A stretch of 26,357 nucleotides of DNA from Hofstenia miamia (Eukaryota; Xenacoelomorpha; Acoela; Hofsteniidae): positions 1,141,535 through 1,167,891 of the forward strand of contig CABFPE010000184.1 of assembly GCA_900660155.1 (NCBI GenBank), in the 5' to 3' direction. The notes beneath the pieces were generated by a model, which had not been told where the DNA came from, did not search any database, and saw only the letters and a list, made by a program, of their open reading frames with translations. This document shows, in pieces, positions 1 through 9,322 of the stretch; the stretch's first letter is position 1, and each line of letters opens with the position of its first letter. The translations under genes were made by a program, and so were the position numbers.

Positions 1-18
1 TATATATATATATATATT
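1..18. repeat. (TA)n microsatellite
   Basis: The window opens in a run of alternating T and A that ends at about base 18. Its true length is unknown because it is cut by the window edge. Confidence 0.9.
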
Positions 19-2009
19 GAAACTAAGTCAACAATATCAAAACACCTAAAAAATGTGGATTAAATTGTGACATCAAAATTTTAAGAGCCATCCCCAAAAA
101 TTTAAAAGTAATGGAAAGTATATAAATAAGATCAAATGCAACCAAGTCTTAACACCAAAGATGACTACATGTATCAGCACAAATTACCTCTGATCAACAT
201 TTAATTACATAATAATAATATCTATTATAATTGCACAGATATGGAAACATCATAAACAAACACTGAAAACTTTTTGTTTTCAAATAATAACTGTCATTGT
301 TGCCCATATCCAAGTGTTTCTGTTAATTTCGAATTATTTTATATTATTTATAGCTTACTTACCTGTTAGCAATTTATGTAAAATATCAATGTTTATAGAC
401 GCATCTGTAAATAACTAATTGAAAAAAATTTTCTTTTTAAATTATTAGGACGAGACAAAATACTTTTACAAGGCATGATTGATAATCTTTCACTAAGTTT
501 ATATATTTCAATCTAATTAAGCTTCATAGCACTTCGAAATTACTGCTATTTTGCTTCCGCAATAATTAACACATATTCGTCAAAACTCACGCCTCAATGA
601 GAAGGAAGGCATACGTGAAAATGAAAATTATTTAATCAACATGCTTTATACTTTCTGTATTTGTGACCTCGTATATCTCATGTTTCAAGTGTTTGCATGC
701 GATCTATTAGCATCATGATCCATAACCGAATGATTTTAAAGTCCTGACCCGACTCACAGTTCCTGTGACACTTTGTAACTACATTTCACTGAAAAAATGC
801 AACAATATAACTTATATTTATATAAGGTTGTTCTTTTATGTATCAAGAAGAATCCAGAGAGATCCAACTGTCTCGTGAAACATGCCATTGCGCTATGCAG
901 TAATAATATTTCTACACAAAAATGTGCTTTTTCAGAAGAGTTTCTAAAAATCAATATTTTAATGTTAGTAATGATAATCATGGCTCATGACCAATGAGAT
1001 AGTGACCCACTATCCATAGGTCTTATCCCAAAATTGCGAATCATCTCACCCATTTTCATTTGATTTATAATGTATATTGTGTGTTTTCCTCTATATTCAA
1101 TTGAAATGTGTTTTTAAAATTTATTCGAATATTTCCCATTTTGTAAATTTTTTCATCTATTGTTTCGTTAATTACAAGAAATTTAAACAGTGTCATGTGA
1201 CGTCATCAAATAACTAGTAAAAGTGCAGCGTAGATTATACATTATGCTTAACTGTAAGTGAAAGTGGTTTCTTACAAATTTATACATCTTAAAATTAATA
1301 GGTTAACTAGCTCATCATCAATTGTTTAAATACTATTGATTTACTATGCAAAGCAAAAAAAATTTGTTTGTAGCCATAGTTGTTCACGAGTCGAAATTTT
1401 GCAAAAAAATTTATCCCATATGTCAATTTATAAAGGGAAAATGAAGTAGATGCAATTGAATTTAATTTCATGAAAATGCCAAATACCAGATGTTCAGTTA
1501 CATCATCAATTCTAATTGGTTAATGCTAATACTATAAAATAATGTAAAGATCTTATCTGTATCATTCGAATTTCTTGAGTCAATTTTGCGTTTAATGAAT
1601 TTAAGAGTTAATTTGTGCGAACAAGGGAAATACCTTAAATTATTGATTATTGAAGAGGATCAAGACAAATTTTTCCGGCAATTTGTATAATAGACACTCA
1701 GCTAAATTCATCTGTAAGTTTTATCAATATTTGATTTTTAAATGCTGGAGGCCCAAAAACGCATTTAAGAAAAAAGAATATTCATTTCAAGAAGTATGTT
1801 TTATTATCATATAATTGATTACGTCATTTTGTTTTGCTGTTAGAGGGCTATAACAATTTGTGCTATAATTTCTTGTAATGGTATTTTTCCATAAAATTAC
1901 TTGGACATTCGTTCTTCTTTGGAGGCGATTTCAATTTGATTGTTCCTTGGTTTATAATTTTAGTCCACATAAATATGAGGCATGTACATTTGTTATAATT
2001 GAAAATATC
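19..2009. other. Intergenic DNA, no gene recognised
   Basis: AT-rich DNA with normal CpG content. Two overlapping reading frames of 66 and 75 codons on opposite strands (754-997) lie here; neither resembles a known family, neither has coding-like composition, and each shadows the other. A TGACGTCA palindrome (CRE/ATF-type site) lies near 1198, but nothing beside it supports a promoter. Confidence 0.6.
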
Positions 2010-2012
2010 TAA

Positions 2013-2151
2013 GGCTACGGTTAGACTACGTGATTGGTCACGCGGGATCTGTCACATTTTGGTAAAATCGCACGCCTAACCACCAAGATAATTAGCGATG
2101 TGACGTGATTTTGTAACTTCTTGCTACCAAGCACGTAGTTTAACCGTGGTC
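2013..2151. mobile_element. Short inverted-repeat MITE, TAA target duplication (full copy)
   Basis: A 139-bp element flanked on both sides by TAA (2010-2012 and 2152-2154). The terminal inverted repeats are about 26 bp (2013-2038 and 2126-2151) with four mismatches; the left one begins GGCTACGGTTAGACTACGTG. It has no coding capacity. A three-base TWA target duplication is characteristic of PIF/Harbinger elements, so a non-autonomous Harbinger relative is the best guess, although the terminus is not one I can assign to a named family. A second, truncated copy lies at 5069-5170 and shares the left end and the internal AGATAATTAGCG block. CpGs are dense, so this copy is either young or in unmethylated DNA. 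Confidence 0.75.
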
Positions 2152-2154
2152 TAA

Positions 2155-3700
2155 GACACAATCGTTGAAAAATCATTCAAAGCAAACTAGTCAATATTTC
2201 TTGCTGCTATGTGTATTTCATATTCACATCTCATCTAACTAAATATTTAATAGGTCATGGCTACATATAGTACTGACGATAAACTATTTATACTGATTTC
2301 GGGGCAGGAAACTGCAAAATTATCAAAAAATTTGCTGCCGGTGTACTTTCTAGTAATGCCGAGAACCTTCTATAGGAAAATGGCAAATTTAAACATCTTG
2401 TGACAGGCAAATATTTTTAAATCTCGTGCATTCGATTAGTTTGTTTTCATAAATGTCTATTGAGACCTGTACAAAACGACAGAATTGGAAAACAATCCAT
2501 TTTAGCTGTTGCAAAATGAAAGAATAGCTACATAGAAGTATCTATATAGTAGTTTGTGATATCAAGCTGTGCTTAATAAGATTGCAGACAATGGCTTGAA
2601 TGGAATTTTAAATGTTAGTAAGGAACCTATTCCTAACATTAATAGTTAGTTCAGTGATTTATTGAAATTTATATACATCATCATAAGATATATACAATGG
2701 CACATTAAATTTTACAGTATAATGTTAGAAATTTAACACTAGGGTTAGCAGCATTTAGCGATAGTTGGCCACAAGCCAATTAGATGTGCTAGACTTGAAA
2801 GTCTTGGAATTGATTACACAGCTAACACTGCATTCCATATAATGTCTATCTACATAACATGTGTCTTATCCCAATTATTTTTGAAAATTATAAAATATTC
2901 TAGTTCTAAATTTCATACATTTTACACGAGTAGATACCTCTGCTTGAATGCATTTCTGAATACATAGACATTTACTGCCGACCTAAGATTTTCAAAATTC
3001 CTCGACTCTATAATTTTGCTTGATATTTCTGTGAACATCTCCAGAATCATAAGTAACATTTCACTATGATTTATAAAAAGAGATGATGTACTTTGTCAAT
3101 CTAATCTTCAGGTGTAATTTTGAAAAGTTTTATGGCGTAGCTTCATCATGATAAATTGTTTGGAAATCAAGGGATGTAAACTGCTGCTTGTAAAAACGAT
3201 TTAAATCAAAGTATGGATATTACTATTAACTGCTTTTTTAGCATATTCATGTACTAGACCATCTATTAAGAATATGAATTTATAAATAAAGAATAAATAT
3301 TTAACAGAATATAAGCATACATTAATTCGGAATAACCAACAATTTTCACACTTTCTGAAATGGATGCTCTTCATCATTAGAAATCGTGTTTTCTCAGAAA
3401 ACATTTCGTGCTCTAATAGTTCTAATATCAACTGCAGCAGTTGGTTGAATTTGTTAGAATTTAAAAGTAAAATTTAAAACTTCAAAAACAATTTTTCTCA
3501 TAATATAATTTAGAGAAGTAGTTTTCGTACCCAAATATTCACAAAACAATCCTCAATTTCATAAAAATTATTATAGAAAATTAGAAACATCTAAAAAGAG
3601 AATACATTACTAATCAAAAATAATAAAATTTCTATACAAAAAATTTTCACGATTTATATTCTATAAAAAATAAATATTTCAATCTTTTCGAAAACATACA
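2155..3700. other. Intergenic DNA, no gene recognised
   Basis: No convincing gene or element. A 76-codon minus-strand frame at 3201-3431 has low-complexity hydrophobic composition and matches no family known to me. A small imperfect hairpin (AATGTTAG ... CTAACATT) lies at 2611-2641. No TTTATT (minus-strand AATAAA) occurs between 3500 and 3705, so the polyadenylation site of the HD-domain gene to the right is not evident. Confidence 0.55.
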
Positions 3701-3705
3701 AAATG

Positions 3706-4531
3706 TTATGTATTGAATTCATTAATGCTTTCAGGAAAACGGTGATATTTTTCCAGCCATTGACATGATTTGACCATCTCTGCATGTAGAGGTTCCGCTA
3801 TCTCTTTTCCCCTATCCGTACGAATATACAAGGGCGCAAGTTTTAACAACTTATCATGATGATGTTGAATGACATAGTCAACTAAAGGATCACTTGGAAG
3901 AAAGTGTTCTTTTTGGTACAAAATACAGCGCATAGTACCTAAATAGTCATTTCAAAACTCATTTCGCACTATCAAAATTGCTACAGAGATTTTTATTAAA
4001 CGAATAATTGGAAAGTTTAACACAAAACTTACAAATTGAAAACACTTGAATCAAATTGTTAGATTAGCATAGTTATTAAAACGATAACGAACCTTCATAA
4101 CCGATAGCATCAATTTTGTCAGCATCAGAAACAATATCTCTTAATTTTAAGCAAGTAGCTGAAACTTCTGCAGTGGGAATTCCATACTTTTTTTCTTTAC
4201 TGTAAGACACATGATCAATGATCCAATTAATATAACGCGCTTCTAAATTAGAGAAAAGTTTCGCATTTTTTAAAAAACTATCCAATTTTGGTTTATTTGC
4301 TTCACTATTTTTAACCTTTTTGTCGGTTATGTCATGTAGTAATGCAGATGTTTGAACAATTTTTTCACAAAAAATCTCTTCTTTATCAACTATAGAATTT
4401 TTCTCATGATTGAAGATATCTAAGGCAACATGTTCTACCTTAAGCGCGTGATTAATTCCATGTGAAGAAAACTCTTCCATACAATGTCGTAATAATTCCA
4501 TGGTAGCATTTCGACACTGACCCAAAGACAT
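3706..4531 (-). CDS. HD-domain metal-dependent phosphohydrolase, two coding exons
   Basis: Host gene read leftward. Coding exon 1 is 4531-4093, the 154-bp intron is 4092-3939 (GT at 4092-4091, AG at 3940-3939), and coding exon 2 is 3938-3706 with a TAA stop. Splicing joins GAAG to GTACTATG and restores the frame as DAIGYEG-TMRCILYQ. The product is about 223 residues, close to the bacterial YedJ-type HD proteins (about 230). Visible motifs are the first metal histidine in SHGINHALKVEH (H28), the HD doublet in TSALLHDITDKK (H66, D67) and the later aspartate in DADKIDAIG (D138), the standard H...HD...D set. The tail RTDRGKEIAEPLHAEM fits the family's C-terminal helix. Such proteins are expected to be soluble phosphomonoesterases or phosphodiesterases; the substrate cannot be read from sequence. 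ATG 4531 is chosen because a splice acceptor (TTTCAG, ending at 4537) lies five bases upstream. All metal ligands are intact, so the gene looks functional. Confidence 0.87.
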
Positions 4532-4568
4532 TGGAACTGAAATATGTCATAAATTTAAAATGAATTAA

Positions 4569-4992
4569 TGGTAAGTTCCCAATATCGACTTTATGTCGAT
4601 AGTCTGACACTCCATCCGATTTTTTGGTTAAACAGCTAAATTATTCTAACCTGATAATATATCATCTGATAAAAGTCGATAGTGGGAACGGTGCTAAAAC
4701 TAGTCACGAAGCTACTTGAAAATAATTGTTTAGCTGAAGTAGGGAGCAGATTAGTGAAAGACCGATTGTTAAAGTTAAAATATTTCAAATTCAAAATATG
4801 CAAACATTGTTTACATTCAAAAACAGCAAATTATTGAACAGATGTTATTTCTCTTACTGTCAATCGTTCCCACTATCGATTTACAACGCTATTACAACTC
4901 TGGATTTTCTGATAAAAAATCGCCAATGCGAACAAAAATAATTGCATTTTCGACTAAAATCTGCTGTTAAAAGTCGATAATGGGAACACACC
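4569..4992. mobile_element. TTAA-flanked MITE (piggyBac-type target) with subterminal inverted repeats
   Basis: A 424-bp non-coding element flanked by TTAA at 4565-4568 and 4993-4996, the target duplication typical of piggyBac elements. The outer inverted repeats (about 23 bp) share GTTCCCAWTATCGACTTT. A second inverted pair lies inside: TCGATAGTGGGAACG at 4676-4690 and its exact complement at 4865-4879. The same motif therefore occurs four times, in the order left end, right end, left end, right end, suggesting two head-to-tail units or duplicated transposase-binding sites. It ends 33 bases before the splice acceptor in front of the HD-domain ATG, inside the inferred 5' UTR intron. Confidence 0.75.
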
Positions 4993-5069
4993 TTAACCCC
5001 CATCGCACACTGTGTTAAGTTAATTGCTAAGTTAAGATTCAGCTAACCCCGTCGCTCACTGCCGTTAAG
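4993..5069. repeat. Two-copy direct repeat of about 27 bp
   Basis: 4993-5019 and 5043-5069 share the pattern YTAACCCC.TCGC.CACTG..GTTAAG, spaced about 50 bases apart. The first copy starts at the right-hand TTAA of the MITE at 4569-4992 and the second ends at the start of the truncated MITE copy at 5069. The block could be the remnant of another small element used as an insertion target. Confidence 0.6.
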
Positions 5070-5170
5070 GCTATGGTTAGACTAGGGATTAATTAAAAGC
5101 GATCTGCCGTCTTTGAAAGCATTGCACGTCAAGCCACTCAAGATAATTAGCGTTGTAGTTATCACAAAGA
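5069..5170. mobile_element. Truncated second copy of the TAA-type MITE
   Basis: It starts GGCTATGGTTAGACTA directly after TAA (5066-5068) and follows the full copy at 2013-2151 through GATCTGYC, GCACGYC and CAAGATAATTAGCG. Similarity fades at about 5170, and the right inverted repeat is missing. Having two copies in 3 kb shows that this is a dispersed family in the genome. Confidence 0.65.
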
Positions 5171-5288
5171 AATCGAAAGAACTATGTAAATTTTTTTAAT
5201 TTTAAATTAAGTCTAAAAGAAGTATTTCTTTTTTGGATTATTGAAATTATCACGGAAAAATAAATCCAGTGAACAATAGAAGTAGTGG

Positions 5289-5300
5289 TATATAAAAGGG
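5289..5300 (+). promoter_or_regulatory. TATA-box-like sequence
   Basis: TATATAAAAGGG is a near-perfect metazoan TATA element, and the GC content is locally higher just downstream (GAGGGACTACAG), where a start site about 30 bases away would fall. The only downstream frame that starts within 250 bases is the 48-codon ORF at 5510. In DNA this AT-rich a TATA match is weak evidence alone. It lies on the strand opposite the HD-domain gene, inside that gene's inferred 5' UTR intron. Confidence 0.3.
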
Positions 5301-5509
5301 AGGGACTACAGTCTTTATTCGAATAACTTAATAACCTTTGATTGCTCAATAAAACATATTTTTCAGTCGATATACAGAATAATAATAATGATATAATTTT
5401 GCAAAAAATATATTAAAATTCGCATATTTTGAAAGTGGAACAGCCAGTAAAAATCTGGCTAGCACATTTCCATTAGACTAAAAGGTCTAATAACTAGAGC
5501 AACTGGAAA

Positions 5510-5656
5510 ATGGCATCTAAAATCGCGAAAAGGCGTCAAACATTGCAATTATATATGAAAAAATGGCAATTACAAATTGCAGCAAAGATGGTCCTTATAA
5601 ATGAAAAAATGCGTTATAATGACAATGTAAATTCAAAAATGATTAAATTTTGTTAA
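5510..5656 (+). CDS. Small basic ORF of 48 residues, function unknown
   Basis: ATG at 5510 to TAA at 5656. The product begins MASKIAKRRQTLQLYMKKWQ and is strongly basic in its first half, with an amphipathic look and no signal peptide or membrane segment. A TATA-like box lies 210 bases upstream and a hairpin (ATTAGAC ... GTCTAAT, 5472-5491) just before the start. I recognise no family. It overlaps the inferred intron of the minus-strand HD-domain gene. It may be a chance frame; the TATA box and the low stop frequency are the only supports. Confidence 0.18.
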   Translation: MASKIAKRRQTLQLYMKKWQLQIAAKMVLINEKMRYNDNVNSKMIKFC

Positions 5657-5717
5657 ACTACATTTTCTAAAATGTCAACTTTTAATAATTATATTTAAAT
5701 TTAACCATTTCACTCAC

Positions 5718-5780
5718 CTAATCTGGCATTGTCACTTTACTTTTCTTAGCTTTGGTGACTAGCATTCCAGTTCAGAGAAG
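5718..5780 (-). other. Probable 5' non-coding exon of the HD-domain gene (donor end)
   Basis: On the minus strand a strong splice donor, TTAG|GTGAGT, ends an exon at 5718 (intron begins at 5717). The first acceptor before the HD-domain ATG is TTTCAG ending at 4537, giving an inferred 1,181-bp 5' UTR intron (5717-4537). The exon holds a short upstream frame, MLVTKAKKSKVTMPD, whose stop overlaps the donor; no frame is open through the junction into the HD protein, so the exon would be untranslated or carry only this upstream ORF. Its 5' limit is unknown and the end given is arbitrary. Alternative: the TTTCAG is a spliced-leader acceptor, as in several invertebrate phyla, and the donor is unrelated. 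Confidence 0.4.
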
Positions 5781-5789
5781 TTATTTCAA

Positions 5790-7070
5790 ATTGTTTCTGC
5801 AATAGGAAATGACTAGTATAACATAACGCATCATTTAACATACTGCCCCAAGACTAACAACTGGATGAAATGGTTGAGTCAATCCAGCATCTTCTTTAAT
5901 TAAACAGCTCCTGTGACGCGGAAATTTATAGTCAATTACATTTAATTGACCTTCTTACTAACAGGGACAAAAAAAATACCTCATATGTGGTAAAATTAAT
6001 AAAGACGTCAGCTGAAGACAAGTCCTGGTATGCATTACAAATAGAGCGCAAATCAAAATTGACTGTATTTTGCAATATTATCAAGGCATTTTGAAATAGC
6101 TGGACAAATTTTGTTATAAAACATCAAAATGCAACACTAAAACAAAGAAAATTAACTGTCAAAACTAGATATTTTATTATTGAGTAACATATAACTATGA
6201 AAACCCCAATGTTGAGTTATATATAAGTAATCGTACAATTGACATAAGTATTGGAAAATATGATTATATCTGTTCTACTTAATATAAAAGAAACTTTGAA
6301 TCAGTTGAGTTAAATTTTCAGTAGTCGTTGCATAACATGAATAATTGCCCCCGTTAACCCCAACCACTTAAAGCCAATATTGTACATCCGCATTATACAA
6401 AATGATTTAGGAAAGCGGTTTTAATATGTATAATTTCGGTTTTACAAAGCGGTAAAAAATATAGATACAAATTTAAATGAAAAAACAAAGCCGTAGGAAA
6501 GTATATATACATTAATACAACATCAACATAATCTCACCTAAGACAACGATTTGATTTAAGCTAAAAATGTATAGGTTTGAATAATAACTATACCATCGTA
6601 TCACGTATTTTTCTAATAGTTATTTATTCCTTCCTAGTTCTATATATCTTTTTTAAATATATATCGAGTGCTACGAATTTGGTTAATTATGCAGTAATTT
6701 CTTAAAATTTTGTATGCATTTTATTGCATTTCTCAGTTTGGAACAATCGATGAAATATTACAAATAAAATTTAAATTTCAGCATTAGTGCTAAACACTAT
6801 GCATTTGAGACAAGTGTCTTCAAAATGATTGGTTGTTACCAGTGAATATGCTAAATATAATGATTAATGCTGCAAAATGATTAGCTATAATATTAAATAA
6901 AATATTGCTATAACTTTTTAAATAATGATTCCCTAAAAAGGAATAGCAGATTTAAAGTCAGCAAAAAAATTACATCTAATAGAATTTTTAATTTATTTTT
7001 TGAAGGAGTTGCTTATTCTCCAATTTCGCCGTATTTTATCCTATATTAGTGCTTTTTTGTCTACCTGCAC
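5790..7070. other. Intergenic DNA, no gene recognised
   Basis: AT-rich, with scattered CpGs. No coding frame, RNA gene or terminal repeat could be supported. It should include the promoter of the HD-domain gene if the 5' exon at 5718 is real, but I see no TATA box in the right place on the minus strand. Confidence 0.5.
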
Positions 7071-7074
7071 CCTA

Positions 7075-7495
7075 TTTTATACGGTTGGTACTGTTTATCA
7101 ACATACGAAATCTTGAAACCGACATAGGGAACCTTGAGATCGACATAGCAAATCGTTATGACAATATGAACAAAAAATTTAGCATAAATGAGGTATACGT
7201 ATCAATTATATCAAAAGAGACATCAAAATTTAGTTTTAGCAGTTGTATTTTGAGTTGTAATCTAGACTAAATTATAAAATATTATATTTGATTTCATAAC
7301 AAAAACTCAGATAAAAATTTTAATGTACATATGAGAAAATTTTAAATGACCCATCTAATGTTATTAATCTTTATACCTCATTCATGCTAAATTTTTGTTC
7401 ATATTGTCTTAACTATTTGCTATGTCGATCTCAAGGTTCCCTATGTCGGTTTCAAGATTTCGTATGTTGATAAAAAGTACCAACCATTTTATACA
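7075..7495. repeat. Long inverted repeat (about 120-bp arms)
   Basis: The arm at about 7075-7195 and the arm at about 7369-7495 are reverse complements with only a few differences; both include GTTGGTACT, ATCAACATACGAAATCTTG and GAACCTTGAGATCGACATAG (or their complements). The intervening loop is about 170 bases. Within an arm the core is a microrepeat (GAAACCGACATAGGGAACC / GAGATCGACATAG). A 73-codon plus-strand frame (7049-7270) rides on the left arm; its ETDIGNLEIDIAN-like repeat reflects the DNA repeat, so I do not call it a gene. The right arm is repeated at 8403-8529 by the duplication described separately. Confidence 0.85.
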
Positions 7496-8288
7496 TTCAT
7501 TGTTTATATCTTATGCGTGCACTGGATCTTGGCATATTGAAGAAAATTAATATATCAAATTTAAACACATGCATTCCTGACTTTCTTAAGTTTTTGGGAA
7601 AAGATATTTTGTTCATAAACTTTATTAAAAAAAGGCTAAACTTAAATTGATCTAAAGTATTTGGGTGTCATGTAGTTACTTTTTGTTTGTTACCATTTTT
7701 GGGAATTTTTAAATTTAAATCCTCTCCAGACACTAATAACGTCATCAAATAATTTTGACATCATATCATGTACATGCTGCCCTTTGTTTTTTAATTAAAT
7801 TTCATTGCTGCCAGAGATATTTAAGTAGTTTTTTATGATACCAAGAAATCTGTATATTAGTTTTGATGATACCCATAGATTTTTTAATAGTATTTAATGC
7901 TGCCAAGAGCTTTTTACTCAATACTGCTTCAGGTGATATTGCCACCTATATATTTTATATAAAGCATGTTTATTCTGGACAATTACATTTATTACTATAT
8001 TGAATTGCTAGCAATTGAGTTTTAGAGAGACATTTTAATATCACTTTTAACATGATTTGCTTGCTTTTACAATTCTGCAAGCTCTATATTAGTTCGTCCA
8101 AAAGACTCTTCGCGCAATGGGACATTTCGTCCAATTGATTATTCACCCATTGCATTTTCCGCCCAATTGATTTTTCACCCAATAGAATATTCGCCAAATG
8201 GAATTTTCGTCCATTGACTGTCTCTCCAATACAATAACAACATATGAGCATGCCATAATGCATGTTATATCTATATCAGGGGGTTCAA
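7256..8288. repeat. 1,033-bp duplication, copy 1
   Basis: Every base I compared from 7256 to about 8070 recurs at an offset of +1034. The copy holds the right arm of the inverted repeat (7369-7495), about 570 bp of unique AT-rich DNA and a 16-bp repeat array (8093-8237). It ends at GGGGGTTCAA (8288), directly before the N at 8289. No protein is encoded. Confidence 0.92.
8093..8237 (+). repeat. 16-bp degenerate tandem array, forward, in copy 1
   Basis: Nine units of 16 bases (one spaced by 17) with consensus TTCGYCCAATTGATTT: for example TTCGTCCAATTGATTA, TTCACCCATTGCATTT, TCCGCCCAATTGATTT, TTCACCCAATAGAATA. Six of the nine keep CG at position 3-4. Unit divergence is high, so this is an old array, but the period is strict. 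It is repeated at 9127-9271. Possible roles are transposase-binding subterminal repeats of a foldback-type DNA transposon, or a minor satellite. Confidence 0.8.
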
Positions 8289-8289
8289 N

Positions 8290-9322
8290 TGTAATCTAGA
8301 CTAAATTATAAAATATTATATTTGATTTCATAACAAAAACTCAGATAAAAATTTTAATGTACATATGAGAAAATTTTAAATGACCCATCTAATGTTATTA
8401 ATCTTTATACCTCATTCATGCTAAATTTTTGTTCATATTGTCTTAACTATTTGCTATGTCGATCTCAAGGTTCCCTATGTCGGTTTCAAGATTTCGTATG
8501 TTGATAAAAAGTACCAACCATTTTATACATTCATTGTTTATATCTTATGCGTGCACTGGATCTTGGCATATTGAAGAAAATTAATATATCAAATTTAAAC
8601 ACATGCATTCCTGACTTTCTTAAGTTTTTGGGAAAAGATATTTTGTTCATAAACTTTATTAAAAAAAGGCTAAACTTAAATTGATCTAAAGTATTTGGGT
8701 GTCATGTAGTTACTTTTTGTTTGTTACCATTTTTGGGAATTTTTAAATTTAAATCCTCTCCAGACACTAATAACGTCATCAAATAATTTTGACATCATAT
8801 CATGTACATGCTGCCCTTTGTTTTTTAATTAAATTTCATTGCTGCCAGAGATATTTAAGTAGTTTTTTATGATACCAAGAAATCTGTATATTAGTTTTGA
8901 TGATACCCATAGATTTTTTAATAGTATTTAATGCTGCCAAGAGCTTTTTACTCAATACTGCTTCAGGTGATATTGCCACCTATATATTTTATATAAAGCA
9001 TGTTTATTCTGGACAATTACATTTATTACTATATTGAATTGCTAGCAATTGAGTTTTAGAGAGACATTTTAATATCACTTTTAACATGATTTGCTTGCTT
9101 TTATAATTCTGCATGGTCTATACAAGTTCGTCCAAAGGACTTTTCACCCAATGGGACATTTCGTCCAATTGATTATTCACCCATTGCATTTTCCGCCCAA
9201 TTGATTTTTCACCCAATAGAATATTCGCCAAATGGAATTTTCGTCCATTGACTGTCTCGCCAATACAATAACAACATCTGAGCATGCCATAATGCATGTT
9301 ATATCTATATCAGGGGGTTCAA
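8290..9322. repeat. 1,033-bp duplication, copy 2
   Basis: Head-to-tail copy of 7256-8288. I count about 11 substitutions, nine of them in a 60-base stretch (about 9105-9165, around the start of the 16-bp array) and two near 9259-9285; the remaining 900-plus bases look identical. Sequence past 9322 (ATCTCCATC...) is not shared, so the right side is the original flank. See the finding on a possible assembly artefact. Confidence 0.92.
9127..9271 (+). repeat. 16-bp degenerate tandem array, forward, in copy 2
   Basis: Equivalent of 8093-8237 in the second duplicate, differing mainly in the first two units. The last CpG before the CpG-free stretch (9258-9259) is in its final unit. Confidence 0.8.

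Noticed and set aside
754-997. Overlapping frames of 66 and 75 codons on opposite strands
   Set aside because: No family resemblance, no splice or promoter support, and composition driven by AT-rich DNA.
1198-1205. TGACGTCA as a promoter element
   Set aside because: No TATA box, CpG clustering, exon or coding frame beside it; one 8-bp match is expected by chance at low rate.
3201-3431. 76-codon minus-strand frame downstream of the HD-domain gene
   Set aside because: Hydrophobic low-complexity composition and no link to the gene; the HD protein already ends with a normal C-terminus at 3706.
7049-7270. 73-codon frame with a coiled-coil-like NLETDIGNLEIDIAN repeat
   Set aside because: It lies on the left arm of the long inverted repeat; the apparent heptad pattern is a by-product of a DNA microrepeat.
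8093-9271. Regular 16-bp repeats that could be taken for a CRISPR-like array
   Set aside because: Units are contiguous and degenerate with no unique spacers, and the window is clearly eukaryotic. It is a diverged minisatellite or element end.
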